In this document: positions 1 through 6,606 of the stretch, piece by piece
How positions within the stretch are numbered: the stretch's first letter is position 1
How the letters are laid out: every line of letters starts with the position of its first letter
Source of the DNA: JBBDSJ01 sp040905025
Lineage (GTDB): Bacteria; Pseudomonadota; Gammaproteobacteria; Methylohalomonadales; Methylohalomonadaceae
Length of the DNA stretch: 64,000 nt
Assembly: GCA_040905025.1 (NCBI GenBank)
Contig: JBBDSJ010000130.1
Coordinates: 12,280-76,279, forward strand
Direction: 5' to 3'
Notes under the pieces: generated by a model
What the model saw: the letters and a program-made list of their open reading frames with translations, nothing else
Database searches by the model: none
Told to the model about the DNA's origin: nothing
Position numbers and translations under genes: made by a program

Positions 1-207
1 CAGTTTTTTGGGAATTGCGACACTTCTGGCCGGTCTGTTATAGAGTACAATTCCAGCCCAATCAGACGCTTTCCTTTCGCTGGTGCAGGCCTGGATTTCC
101 AATCCCCCTGTTTTGAAAATCAGTCGTCAAGTTCAATTTGATGGATGGACTGAATTTCCACTGTTGGCGTCCTGATACCATTCCTCTAATTTTAATTCAG
201 GTGCAGT

Positions 208-732
208 ATGTATTTGTCAAAAATGATCGGTTACGCAGTATGTTTCTGGATGGCGGGCAGCGTTATTGCGGCTGCATGTGTAAATGATATTCCAGATACT
301 CAACAAATTTACGGCTGGAAAGAGAAAGTCAGGGTCTATCCCTCCGAAATGCTGTTTCGTGCCAAGCTGGACAGTGGCGCGAAAACATCTTCCATCAATG
401 CAACCAGTATCAAGGAAATCAAGCGCGACGGCGATGACTGGGTGCGTTTTACAATCAATAATCTGGATGGTGATGAAGACACGCTGGAACTCGAAGTCGA
501 GCGATTCGTAAAAATAAAACAACATGAAGGCCCGTCTGATCGGCGTCCGGTTGTCAGGATGGGTATCTGTCTTGGTACACTTTATAAAGAAGTCGAGGTT
601 AATCTGGTTGATCGGTCAAAATTTATCACAGGTATGCTGATAGGGCGCGCTTTTATGGAAAAGGATGTGTTAATCGATCCCTCCACTACTTACTCTTATC
701 CTGCCAAATGCAAAGTTGACGACAAAAAATGA
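208..732 (+). CDS. Retropepsin-like 'ATP-dependent zinc protease' family protein (RimK/LysX-associated)
   Basis: This 174-aa protein has a hydrophobic N-terminal export signal (about residues 5-24) followed by a retropepsin-like domain. The motif AKLDSGAKTSSINA carries the D-S-G-A signature of aspartic peptidases, and a second conserved block reads GMLIGRAFM. The family is annotated as 'ATP-dependent zinc protease' and is found beside RimK-like ATP-grasp ligases; its substrate is not known. The stop overlaps the next start by 4 bp (ATGA), and the third gene overlaps the second in the same way, so the three are one translationally coupled operon. Export to the periplasm is inferred from the signal sequence. 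No clear lipobox is present, since the residues before the Cys are AAA. The ATG has no strong Shine-Dalgarno sequence. Confidence 0.8.
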   Translation: MYLSKMIGYAVCFWMAGSVIAAACVNDIPDTQQIYGWKEKVRVYPSEMLFRAKLDSGAKTSSINATSIKEIKRDGDDWVRFTINNLDGDEDTLELEVERFVKIKQHEGPSDRRPVVRMGICLGTLYKEVEVNLVDRSKFITGMLIGRAFMEKDVLIDPSTTYSYPAKCKVDDKK

Positions 733-2258
733 GTAAGACACCACTTTATTGGCTGGCCGGAGTTCTGACTATTATCGGTAGTCTTTTCTTTGGCTATAAA
801 TGGATGTACATGGGTTACCCGTTAGTGCCGGGTACATCTGCAGATATCTGGCAGGTTGAAGTCAAGCTCAGCTTTAATGCAGCGAATGAGCCCATCAAGG
901 TAGGGCTGTATGTTCCCGGTAATAACCGCAAGTTTACCTTGCTTGATGAAAACTTCATTTCACGCGGGTTTGGCCTGTCGACGGTTCGCGAGAATGGTAA
1001 CCGGCGTGCCATCTGGTCAGTGCGTACTGCCAACGGTTCGCAGGCGCTTTATTACCGTACCACAGCAGAACAATTTGACAGTGGCAGCGGTGGTGACACG
1101 GTCCGGGTGATGCCTGAGGTCATGGATCATGAGTTCCAGGGTGCGGAATTTGAAGTGGCCAAAAATATTCTGCAGTCAGCGCAACAGCAATCGGCGGATC
1201 TTGATACGCTGGTTGCGCAACTGGTGAAGCGTGCCAATGATCCCGCGGATGATGATATTGCACTGCTGTTGAAGGGCGATACATCCGTCGAGAACCGCAT
1301 AAGAATCACTGCCCGCTTGCTTGCTCTTGCCTATGTTCCCGCCCGTATGATGCATGGTCTTTATATGGTTGAGCGGCGTGGTGATGCACCACTGGAACCA
1401 TGGCTGGAAGTTTTTGATGAAAAGAACTGGCGGCCATTTGATCCCGTAACCGGCCAGACAGGTGTTGCGGACAATTACCTGGTATTTTGGCGTGGCGATG
1501 ATTCGCTCGTCAGTATCGACGGTGCCGAAAATGTGCAAACCAGGATTTCCCTGCAAAAGCTCGAGCTGGAAGCTGTCGAAGCCGCGGCCGCACGTCGGCA
1601 TTACCTGAGCCCGGTGCTTGAAGGTATGTCGCTTTCCAGCCTGCCGCTTGCCACCCAGAATGTTTACAAGATTTTGCTGCTGATCCCGATTGGCGCATTC
1701 TTGCTTGTCATTATGCGTAATGTTATTGGCATCAAGACCTTCGGTACATTCATGCCGGTATTGATAGCATTATCATTCCGTGAAACCCAGTTGCTCTGGG
1801 GCATTACCCTGTTCTGTATTGTTGTCACGCTGGGTTTGAGTATCCGCTTTGCGCTTGACCGGCTGAAACTGTTGCTTGTGCCGAGGTTGACGGCTGTATT
1901 GACCATCGTTGTGTTGCTGATGATGATAATAAGCATAATCACCAATCATTTCGGTATCGAATCGGGCCTGTCGATAGCGTTGTTCCCGATGGTCATTATC
2001 ACAATGACGATTGAGCGCATGTCAATTGTCTGGGATGAGCGTGGTGCCAATGATGCAATCAAGCAGGGTCTTGGCAGTCTGCTTTGCGCTGCGCTGGCAT
2101 ATCTGTTAATGAGCAACAGCCACGTTTCGCATCTGTTCACGGTATTCCCGGAATTGTTGTTGATACTGCTGGCGGCAACACTGTTACTGGGCCGCTATAC
2201 CGGTTACCGTTTGCTTGAATTGAGCCGTTTCAAGGCACTGCTGGATCCGGTCAAATGA
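729..2258 (+). CDS. Inactive transglutaminase / 7TM membrane protein
   Basis: This 509-aa protein has an N-terminal membrane anchor (about residues 5-25) and a periplasmic region with a transglutaminase-like fold around residues 130-260 (segment RITARLLALAYVPARMM). The catalytic Cys-His-Asp set expected of an active transglutaminase is not evident. The C-terminal half (about 310-500) has about seven hydrophobic segments. This architecture matches the 'inactive transglutaminase, 7TM transglut' family, which is encoded with a retropepsin-like protein and a RimK-like ligase. It overlaps both neighbours by 4 bp. A role as membrane scaffold for the ligase and protease is inference from gene order. 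Confidence 0.8.
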   Translation: MSKTPLYWLAGVLTIIGSLFFGYKWMYMGYPLVPGTSADIWQVEVKLSFNAANEPIKVGLYVPGNNRKFTLLDENFISRGFGLSTVRENGNRRAIWSVRTANGSQALYYRTTAEQFDSGSGGDTVRVMPEVMDHEFQGAEFEVAKNILQSAQQQSADLDTLVAQLVKRANDPADDDIALLLKGDTSVENRIRITARLLALAYVPARMMHGLYMVERRGDAPLEPWLEVFDEKNWRPFDPVTGQTGVADNYLVFWRGDDSLVSIDGAENVQTRISLQKLELEAVEAAAARRHYLSPVLEGMSLSSLPLATQNVYKILLLIPIGAFLLVIMRNVIGIKTFGTFMPVLIALSFRETQLLWGITLFCIVVTLGLSIRFALDRLKLLLVPRLTAVLTIVVLLMMIISIITNHFGIESGLSIALFPMVIITMTIERMSIVWDERGANDAIKQGLGSLLCAALAYLLMSNSHVSHLFTVFPELLLILLAATLLLGRYTGYRLLELSRFKALLDPVK

Positions 2259-3211
2259 GGTCTTTACTGGCGACAGCGCGGAAACTCAGGGAAGCCGGTG
2301 TGCTGGCGATCAATGCACGCAATTGCGAATATACGCTCGCTTACAATCCGCGCCGTTTGTATCCGTTGGTGGACGACAAGCTGCGTACAAAAGAGATTAT
2401 GCTGCAGGCCGGTCTGCGGGTGCCGGAATTATATGGTGTTGTTGAAATTGAACACCAGATCTCGGAACTGACCGCGTTTTTATCCAAGTATGATGATTTT
2501 GTTATCAAGCCGGCACAAGGCACCGGTGGTGATGGCATTATTGTGGTTACCGGCCGGGTAGGTGGAATGTATCGCAAGGCCAGTGGCAACCTGATGTCGG
2601 AACAGGAAATGGCCCATCATGTTTCGAGTACGCTCAGCGGTTTGTACAGTCTTGGTGGACACAATGACAAGGCAATTGTCGAGTCACGGGTAATATTTGA
2701 TCCGGTGTTTGAAAAGATCAGTTTCCAGGGTGTGCCGGATATCCGTATTATTATTTTTCTCGGCGTCCCGGTAATGGCGATGGTGCGTTTGCCAACCCGC
2801 GCTTCCGATGGCAAGGCCAATCTGCATCAGGGAGCTATCGGTGCCGGCATTGATATTGCCACTGGTAAAACCATGACCGCTGTCTGGCACAACAATGTCA
2901 TTGATCGGCATCCCGATACACACTATCCGATCACTGATATACAGGTGCCTCACTGGGATGAATTACTGGAAATATCGACACGCTGTCATGAACTGATCGG
3001 ACTGGGTTACTTCGGGGTTGATCTGGTGCTGGATAAAGATGAAGGTCCGATGATTCTGGAACTGAATGCGCGCCCCGGCCTGAATATCCAGATTGCCAAT
3101 CGCCGTGGTTTGCTGCACCGGCTTGAACACATCAAAAAACATGCGGCAAAATTGCGCGACCCGGCCAGCCGTATTGCCTTTGCGAAAGAAGAAATTGCGT
3201 CGATGCTCTGA
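2255..3211 (+). CDS. RimK-related alpha-L-glutamate ligase-like ATP-grasp protein
   Basis: This 318-aa ATP-grasp enzyme shows the ATP-binding segment VIKPAQGTGGDGIIV (about 87-101), a metal/ATP block around LGYFGVDLVLDKDEGPMILELNARPG (two adjacent motifs), and the final NARPGLNIQIANR typical of RimK-related ligases. Such enzymes join an amino acid, usually glutamate, to an acceptor carboxyl group; the acceptor here is unknown. It is the last gene of the operon. Its final codons and stop lie within a short copy of the MITE-like repeat at 3204-3246, so the C-terminus may have been trimmed or replaced by insertion. A rho-independent terminator follows at 3249-3282. Confidence 0.8.
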   Translation: MRSLLATARKLREAGVLAINARNCEYTLAYNPRRLYPLVDDKLRTKEIMLQAGLRVPELYGVVEIEHQISELTAFLSKYDDFVIKPAQGTGGDGIIVVTGRVGGMYRKASGNLMSEQEMAHHVSSTLSGLYSLGGHNDKAIVESRVIFDPVFEKISFQGVPDIRIIIFLGVPVMAMVRLPTRASDGKANLHQGAIGAGIDIATGKTMTAVWHNNVIDRHPDTHYPITDIQVPHWDELLEISTRCHELIGLGYFGVDLVLDKDEGPMILELNARPGLNIQIANRRGLLHRLEHIKKHAAKLRDPASRIAFAKEEIASML

Positions 3212-3246
3212 TAATTCATGGATGGATTAATCAGAGCTTCCTTAAA
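3204..3246. repeat. Short MITE-like repeat remnant overlapping the ATP-grasp stop codon
   Basis: The ends GCTCTGATAATTC and ATTAATCAGAGCTTCCTTAA are inverted versions of each other and match the termini of the repeats at 40582 and 40784. Only the ends remain. The gene stop TGA is inside the left end. Confidence 0.65.
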
Positions 3247-3248
3247 TA

Positions 3249-3282
3249 AAAAAAGCCCACAATATTTATTGCGGGCTTTTTT
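3249..3282 (+). terminator. Rho-independent terminator of the protease/ligase operon
   Basis: A run of six A and GCCC pairs with GGGC and six T, with an inner CAAT/ATTG stem and a 4-nt loop. It lies 38 bp after the last stop codon of the operon. Confidence 0.8.
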
Positions 3283-3291
3283 GATGCAGTC

Positions 3292-3312
3292 AATGGCTGG
3301 GGGAAGAGGATT
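3292..3312 (-). repeat. Truncated duplicate of the tRNA-Gln 3' end
   Basis: These 21 bases are identical to 3468-3488, which cover the acceptor 3' strand with CCA and part of the T arm of tRNA-Gln. The similarity then stops. A T-arm-like block in the opposite direction (GGAGGTTCGAATTCTTG) lies at about 3411-3427. The DNA between is GC-rich and hairpin-forming. It is a tRNA fragment, not a functional tRNA. Confidence 0.7.
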
Positions 3313-3430
3313 ACTCCGGCCTTGCGGCTCTCGCCCTTCGGGCCAGCGGCACTTTGCGCCGCTGTTCCGATCCGCTTGCGCGGATCGGTCGAACCGGTTT
3401 GTTGTTGTGGAGGTTCGAATTCTTGTTTCC

Positions 3431-3460
3431 ATAAATTAAAAACCCGCCAGTGGGCGGGTT
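3431..3460 (-). terminator. Terminator downstream of tRNA-Gln
   Basis: AACCCGCC and GGCGGGTT form a perfect 8-bp stem with a 4-nt loop. On the minus strand it is followed by TTTAATTTAT, just past the tRNA 3' end. It also has T residues on the plus side. Confidence 0.8.
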
Positions 3461-3469
3461 GTTTTTAAA

Positions 3470-3543
3470 TGGCTGGGGGAAGAGGATTCGAACCTCTACT
3501 GACGGAGTCAGAGTCCGTAGTCCTACCGTTAGACGATCCCCCA
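3470..3543 (-). tRNA. tRNA-Gln (anticodon CUG)
   Basis: Read on the minus strand, this 74-nt sequence folds as a cloverleaf. The acceptor stem begins TGGGGGA and its partner is TTCCCCC, then AG and an encoded CCA. The anticodon arm is ACGGA-CTCTGAC-TCCGT with anticodon CTG, and the T arm is AGAGG-TTCGAAT-CCTCT. The starting U and the CUG anticodon identify glutamine. A terminator follows at 3431-3460. Confidence 0.95.
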
Positions 3544-3544
3544 A

Positions 3545-3579
3545 TGACAAGTTAAAAGTGACAAGTCTAAAGTTAAAAG
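3545..3579. repeat. A-rich flank repeat, left of the S23-type gene
   Basis: Irregular repetition of AAGTTAAAAGT and ACAAGT units. It is oriented as the inverse of the repeat at 3959-3994 on the other side of the four-helix-bundle gene. Confidence 0.6.
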
Positions 3580-3595
3580 CTGGCGAGTATTGCTG

Positions 3596-3952
3596 TCAAC
3601 TTTCAGTCCGGCGTCGGCAATACTTGATGAGCCCTTGCAGCATCATGGAAATTCCCCGGCATTCCTGAATCAGCCGATTTGCATCCGTGTTATTGATAAT
3701 TTCAAGCTGCTGGCAAATTGTTAACTGTGATCTCAATTCACCACAAGAACCTTTGGCAATGGCCAGGTAATGAGAGAATTGCCTGCTGGAATTTCGTTCG
3801 AAGCCTTCAGCGATATTCGAGGATATCGAAATCGCTGCACGAGTCATCTGGTCTTTCAGGGCATGATCCCGGCAGGAAATCAGCGCCCGGTAGATATTGA
3901 CTGCAAGTGCGACGCTGCGTTTCCAGACATCCAGATTTTCAAAGGCATCCAT
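3596..3952 (-). CDS. Four-helix-bundle protein, 23S rRNA-intervening-sequence (S23/IVP) family
   Basis: This 118-aa protein begins MDAFENLDVWKRSVALA and contains RAAISISSNIAEGFER and HYLAIAKGSCGELRSQL, which are the hallmark blocks of the S23 ribosomal / IVP four-helix-bundle family (PF05635), related to the Avd accessory protein of diversity-generating retroelements. Its biological role is unknown. The frame stays open further upstream into rpsI, but the family begins at this Met, so I start at 3952. It sits between rpsI and tRNA-Gln and is flanked by A-rich repeats in inverted orientation (3545-3579 and 3959-3994), which suggests it arrived as a small mobile unit. No reverse transcriptase or variable repeat is near. 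Confidence 0.88.
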   Translation of the reverse strand: MDAFENLDVWKRSVALAVNIYRALISCRDHALKDQMTRAAISISSNIAEGFERNSSRQFSHYLAIAKGSCGELRSQLTICQQLEIINNTDANRLIQECRGISMMLQGLIKYCRRRTES

Positions 3953-3958
3953 GCCCGT

Positions 3959-3994
3959 CTTTTCACTTTGTACTTTGTACTTTGGACTTTTTAC
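3959..3994. repeat. A-rich flank repeat, right of the S23-type gene
   Basis: On the minus strand it is a run of AAAGTACAAAGTACAAAGTG-like units directly upstream of the S23-type start codon. It is roughly inverted relative to 3545-3579. Confidence 0.6.
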
Positions 3995-4001
3995 TGCCGT
4001 G

Positions 4002-4391
4002 TTAACGCTTGCTGTATTGCGGACGCTTACGGGCTTTGTGCAGGCCAATCTTCTTGCGTTCAACTTCGCGGGAATCGCGGGTGACAAAACCAGCCCGGCG
4101 CAGCGGTGACAACAGTGTGTTGTCATACAGCACCAGGGCGCGGGTAATGCCGTGACGGATGGCGCCGGCCTGGCCGGAAATGCCGCCACCGCTGACGGTA
4201 ATATCGATATCAAACTGATCAGTCAGTTCGACCAGTTCCAGCGGCTGGCGTACCAGCATGCGACCGGTTTCGCGGCCAAAATAAACGTCCAGCGGACGCT
4301 TGTTGATAGTAATCTGGCCATTGCCGCGACGCAGAAAAACACGTGCTGATGAGCTCTTGCGGCGACCGGTGCTATAAAACTGTTCAGTCAT
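4002..4391 (-). CDS. rpsI: 30S ribosomal protein S9
   Basis: This 129-aa protein matches S9 throughout: an early RRKSSSARVFLRRG, the central GGGISGQAGAIRHGITRAL, and the conserved C-terminus RPQYSKR whose last residues reach the P site. Length is normal for gammaproteobacteria. It is the second gene of the rplM-rpsI operon, 23 bp after rplM, and is co-transcribed from the promoter at 4883-4912. Confidence 0.98.
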   Translation of the reverse strand: MTEQFYSTGRRKSSSARVFLRRGNGQITINKRPLDVYFGRETGRMLVRQPLELVELTDQFDIDITVSGGGISGQAGAIRHGITRALVLYDNTLLSPLRRAGFVTRDSREVERKKIGLHKARKRPQYSKR

Positions 4392-4414
4392 GGAATGGGT
4401 TCCGGTTCAGGAAA

Positions 4415-4843
4415 TTAGATTTCAAGCGGCTGCGGCTGTTGTGCGCTGTGCTGGTGGTCCGCACCGGCATACACTTTCAGCTTGCGAAACATGGCACGAC
4501 CCAGCGGGCCTTTCGGCAGCATGCCTTTTACCGCGAGTTCGATTACACGTTCCGGCTTGTCGGCCACGAGTTTGTCAAAACTGGTGGTTTTCAGACCGCC
4601 CGGATAACCGGAGTGACGGTAATACAGTTTATCAGTGGTCTTGCGGCCAGTGACTTTGACACCGCCAGCATTGACAACGACGATATAATCGCCGGTATCG
4701 ATATTCGGGGTATAGACAGGTTTATGCTTGCCACGCAGGCGCTTGGCGATTTCACTGGCCAGACGGCCCAGTGTTTTGCCATTGGCATCAACGACATACC
4801 AGTCGCGGCGCAGCTCAGCAGGTTTGGCGGTGTAGGTTTTCAT
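4415..4843 (-). CDS. rplM: 50S ribosomal protein L13
   Basis: This 142-aa protein has the L13 pattern: MKTYTAKPAELRRDWYVVDA at the start, YTPNIDTGDYIVVVNA, then YYRHSGYPGGLK and the basic GMLPKGPLGRAMFRKL. It is a structural component of the large ribosomal subunit. It is first in the conserved rplM-rpsI operon. A good sigma70 promoter lies 40-70 bp upstream. Confidence 0.98.
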   Translation of the reverse strand: MKTYTAKPAELRRDWYVVDANGKTLGRLASEIAKRLRGKHKPVYTPNIDTGDYIVVVNAGGVKVTGRKTTDKLYYRHSGYPGGLKTTSFDKLVADKPERVIELAVKGMLPKGPLGRAMFRKLKVYAGADHQHSAQQPQPLEI

Positions 4844-4882
4844 TGCTTATTCAACAGGTTATCGGGTCGCTAAAGGGGGCGA

Positions 4883-4912
4883 ATAGTAAGGCTTTGCGGC
4901 CGTTGCTGTCAA
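4883..4912 (-). promoter_or_regulatory. Sigma70 promoter of rplM-rpsI
   Basis: On the minus strand TTGACA (4912-4907), an 18-bp spacer, and TACTAT (4888-4883). The predicted start gives a 5' leader of about 35 nt. Confidence 0.75.
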
Positions 4913-5013
4913 CCTGTGTGGCCGCTATAAGGTGCCTTTATGCAGGCCGGCTGAAGCCGCGCTAGAATAGTCTGAATCACACTCTTTCAGCAACGATTAA
5001 CCCGTATACCGTC

Positions 5014-5661
5014 ATGCCAGTTTTGCGCCGACATTTTTCTGCTTTTGATAACTGCATCATGCGGTTACAGCAGCCATTGGCCCCGGAGCAGCCCGCGACT
5101 GCGCCGACCCGGGCCAATCCCGCCGCCGATCTGCCCGCAGCACAGCTCAATGAGTCCGAACGAACCCGGTCAGGGGCCCTGATGCGGGTAAATCATGCCG
5201 GCGAGGTTTGTGCGCAGGCGTTGTATCACGGTCAGGCCTGGACTGCACGTACCGATAAACTGCGTCAGCATCTGTATGCCGCCGCTGCCGAGGAAGCCGA
5301 TCATCTTGCCTGGTGCGAACAGCGTTTGGTGGAATTACAGGATCATACCAGTCATTTAAACCCGCTTTGGTGTGGCGGCTCAATGGCGTTGGGGGCATTG
5401 GCCGGGCTGGCCGGGGATCGCTGGAGCCTGGGTTTTGTCGCCGAAACCGAGCGCCAGGTAGAACAGCATCTGGAAGGCCACCGCCAGCGGTTGCCGGCAA
5501 TTGACCGCCGCAGCCGGGCAATTGTCGAACAGATGCAACTGGATGAAGCCCGGCATGGCCGTCAGGCACTGGAAGCCGGTGGCGTCATATTGCCAGCCGC
5601 GTTGCGCTGGATAATGCGCGGCATGGCCAAAATCATGACGACGACCGCACACCGCTTCTAG
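5014..5661 (+). CDS. coq7: Coq7-type demethoxyubiquinone hydroxylase
   Basis: This 215-aa protein is the di-iron monooxygenase that hydroxylates 2-polyprenyl-3-methyl-6-methoxy-1,4-benzoquinone in ubiquinone synthesis. The carboxylate/histidine ligand motifs are visible: MRVNHAGEV (E64), EEADHLAW (E94, H97), ETERQVEQHL (E146) and DEARHG (E178, H181). It probably acts at the inner membrane. Presence of coq7 implies aerobic respiration with ubiquinone. A Met further in (MRLQQPL, residue 16) is an alternative start; the first 45 residues are less conserved. Confidence 0.95.
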   Translation: MPVLRRHFSAFDNCIMRLQQPLAPEQPATAPTRANPAADLPAAQLNESERTRSGALMRVNHAGEVCAQALYHGQAWTARTDKLRQHLYAAAAEEADHLAWCEQRLVELQDHTSHLNPLWCGGSMALGALAGLAGDRWSLGFVAETERQVEQHLEGHRQRLPAIDRRSRAIVEQMQLDEARHGRQALEAGGVILPAALRWIMRGMAKIMTTTAHRF

Positions 5662-5727
5662 TTTTGACGTTGCGGGCCAGGGGTTCCGACTCCTGCAGTC
5701 CATAGCAAATAATCTTCGTCCGGCAGT

Positions 5728-5756
5728 CTTGAAATTTGATTGCCCCTGCCCCATTT
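5728..5756 (+). promoter_or_regulatory. Sigma32 (RpoH) heat-shock promoter of the hsp20 gene
   Basis: CTTGAAA at 5728-5734 and CCCCATTT at 5749-5756 with a 14-bp spacer match the RpoH consensus. A strong GGAGGTG ribosome site and the hsp20 start codon follow 40-45 bp downstream. Confidence 0.85.
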
Positions 5757-5828
5757 GATTGGAGTAAGCCGACCCTAATCAGCACGTACGGAGGTGCAAA
5801 ATGGCCATGCTACGTTACGAGCCGTGGA

Positions 5829-5928
5829 NNNNNNNNNNNNNNNNNNNNNNNNNNNNNNNNNNNNNNNNNNNNNNNNNNNNNNNNNNNNNNNNNNNNNNNN
5901 NNNNNNNNNNNNNNNNNNNNNNNNNNNN
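5829..5928. other. 100-N scaffold gap inside hsp20, flanked by a 55-bp duplicate
   Basis: Bases 5774-5828 are identical to 5929-5983. The duplicate covers the hsp20 ribosome site, start codon and first codons. Collapsing the two copies restores one gene, so the gap most likely holds no real sequence. Confidence 0.9.
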
Positions 5929-5955
5929 CCTAATCAGCACGTACGGAGGTGCAAA

Positions 5956-6411
5956 ATGGCCATGCTACGTTACGAGCCGTGGAGCCTGCTGCGGCAATTT
6001 CAGAATGAGTTGAACAATCTCGGTTATCAGGAGGCTGTTGCCAATGACGGGGCCGAGCCGGATCAGTCCAATGTTGTGACCAGTCACTGGCGCCCGGCCG
6101 TGGATATCCGTGAAGAGACCGATCGCTTTGTGATTCTTGCAGACTTGCCGGGAGTCGATCCGGCCGACATCGAAATTACGATGGAAAACGGTGTGCTGAC
6201 CCTGAAAGGTGAGCGCCAGTTCAGCAAGGAAGAGAATACCGACAGCTATCGCCGGGTAGAGCGTTCCTATGGATCCTTCTATCGGCGCTTCAGCTTGCCG
6301 GATACTGCCGATGCCGAGCGCATTGAGGCACGTGGCAAAAACGGCGTACTGGAAATCGTGTTACCAAAACAGGCACAGGTACAGCCACGCAAGATTACTG
6401 TACAGTCCTGA
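5956..6411 (+). CDS. Small heat-shock protein, Hsp20 / alpha-crystallin family
   Basis: This 151-aa chaperone has a short N-terminal arm (MAMLRYEPWSLLRQFQ), an alpha-crystallin domain at about 42-140 (WRPAVDIREE, LADLPGVDPADIEIT, NGVLTLKGER, RRFSLPDTAD, NGVLEIVLPK) and a short tail. Hsp20 proteins bind unfolding proteins as oligomers without ATP. The start used is the copy after the gap. An identical start at 5801, before the N run, is the same codon duplicated by scaffolding. GGAGGTG precedes the ATG with good spacing. Expression is expected from the RpoH promoter at 5728-5756. Confidence 0.95.
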   Translation: MAMLRYEPWSLLRQFQNELNNLGYQEAVANDGAEPDQSNVVTSHWRPAVDIREETDRFVILADLPGVDPADIEITMENGVLTLKGERQFSKEENTDSYRRVERSYGSFYRRFSLPDTADAERIEARGKNGVLEIVLPKQAQVQPRKITVQS

Positions 6412-6426
6412 TAACCTGCTGCAGTT

Positions 6427-6456
6427 AAACGGGCGGATATGCCCATCCGCCCGTTT
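6427..6456 (+). terminator. Hairpin terminator after hsp20
   Basis: A 12-bp perfect stem (AAACGGGCGGAT with ATCCGCCCGTTT) and 6-nt loop 15 bp after the stop. The T tract is short, so termination may be partial. Confidence 0.7.
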
Positions 6457-6606
6457 ATGTTCCAGACGCACCGTGGCTGAACTTTTCCGGCTCCCCGAAC
6501 CACTAAATTCCAGATTTTGCGACGTGGAGGCAATAGTCCTGACATTACCTCCGCTGTTCGTTGTCTTTTCAATTTCAGTCCGAGCCTTACAGGTGGGAAT
6601 TAACTA

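Noticed and set aside
3292..3430. A second tRNA gene
   Set aside because: Only 19-21 bases of the 3' end match; no anticodon or D arm can be formed.
3545..3994. Diversity-generating retroelement, because S23-type proteins resemble Avd
   Set aside because: No reverse transcriptase, template repeat or variable repeat is nearby.
3953..4213. N-terminal extension of the S23-type gene into rpsI
   Set aside because: It is antisense-frame reading through rpsI coding sequence with no family match. The family starts at the Met at 3952.
5801..5828. Apparent second hsp20 start and tandem duplication
   Set aside because: It is the 55-bp contig overlap repeated at the scaffold join, not a gene duplication.
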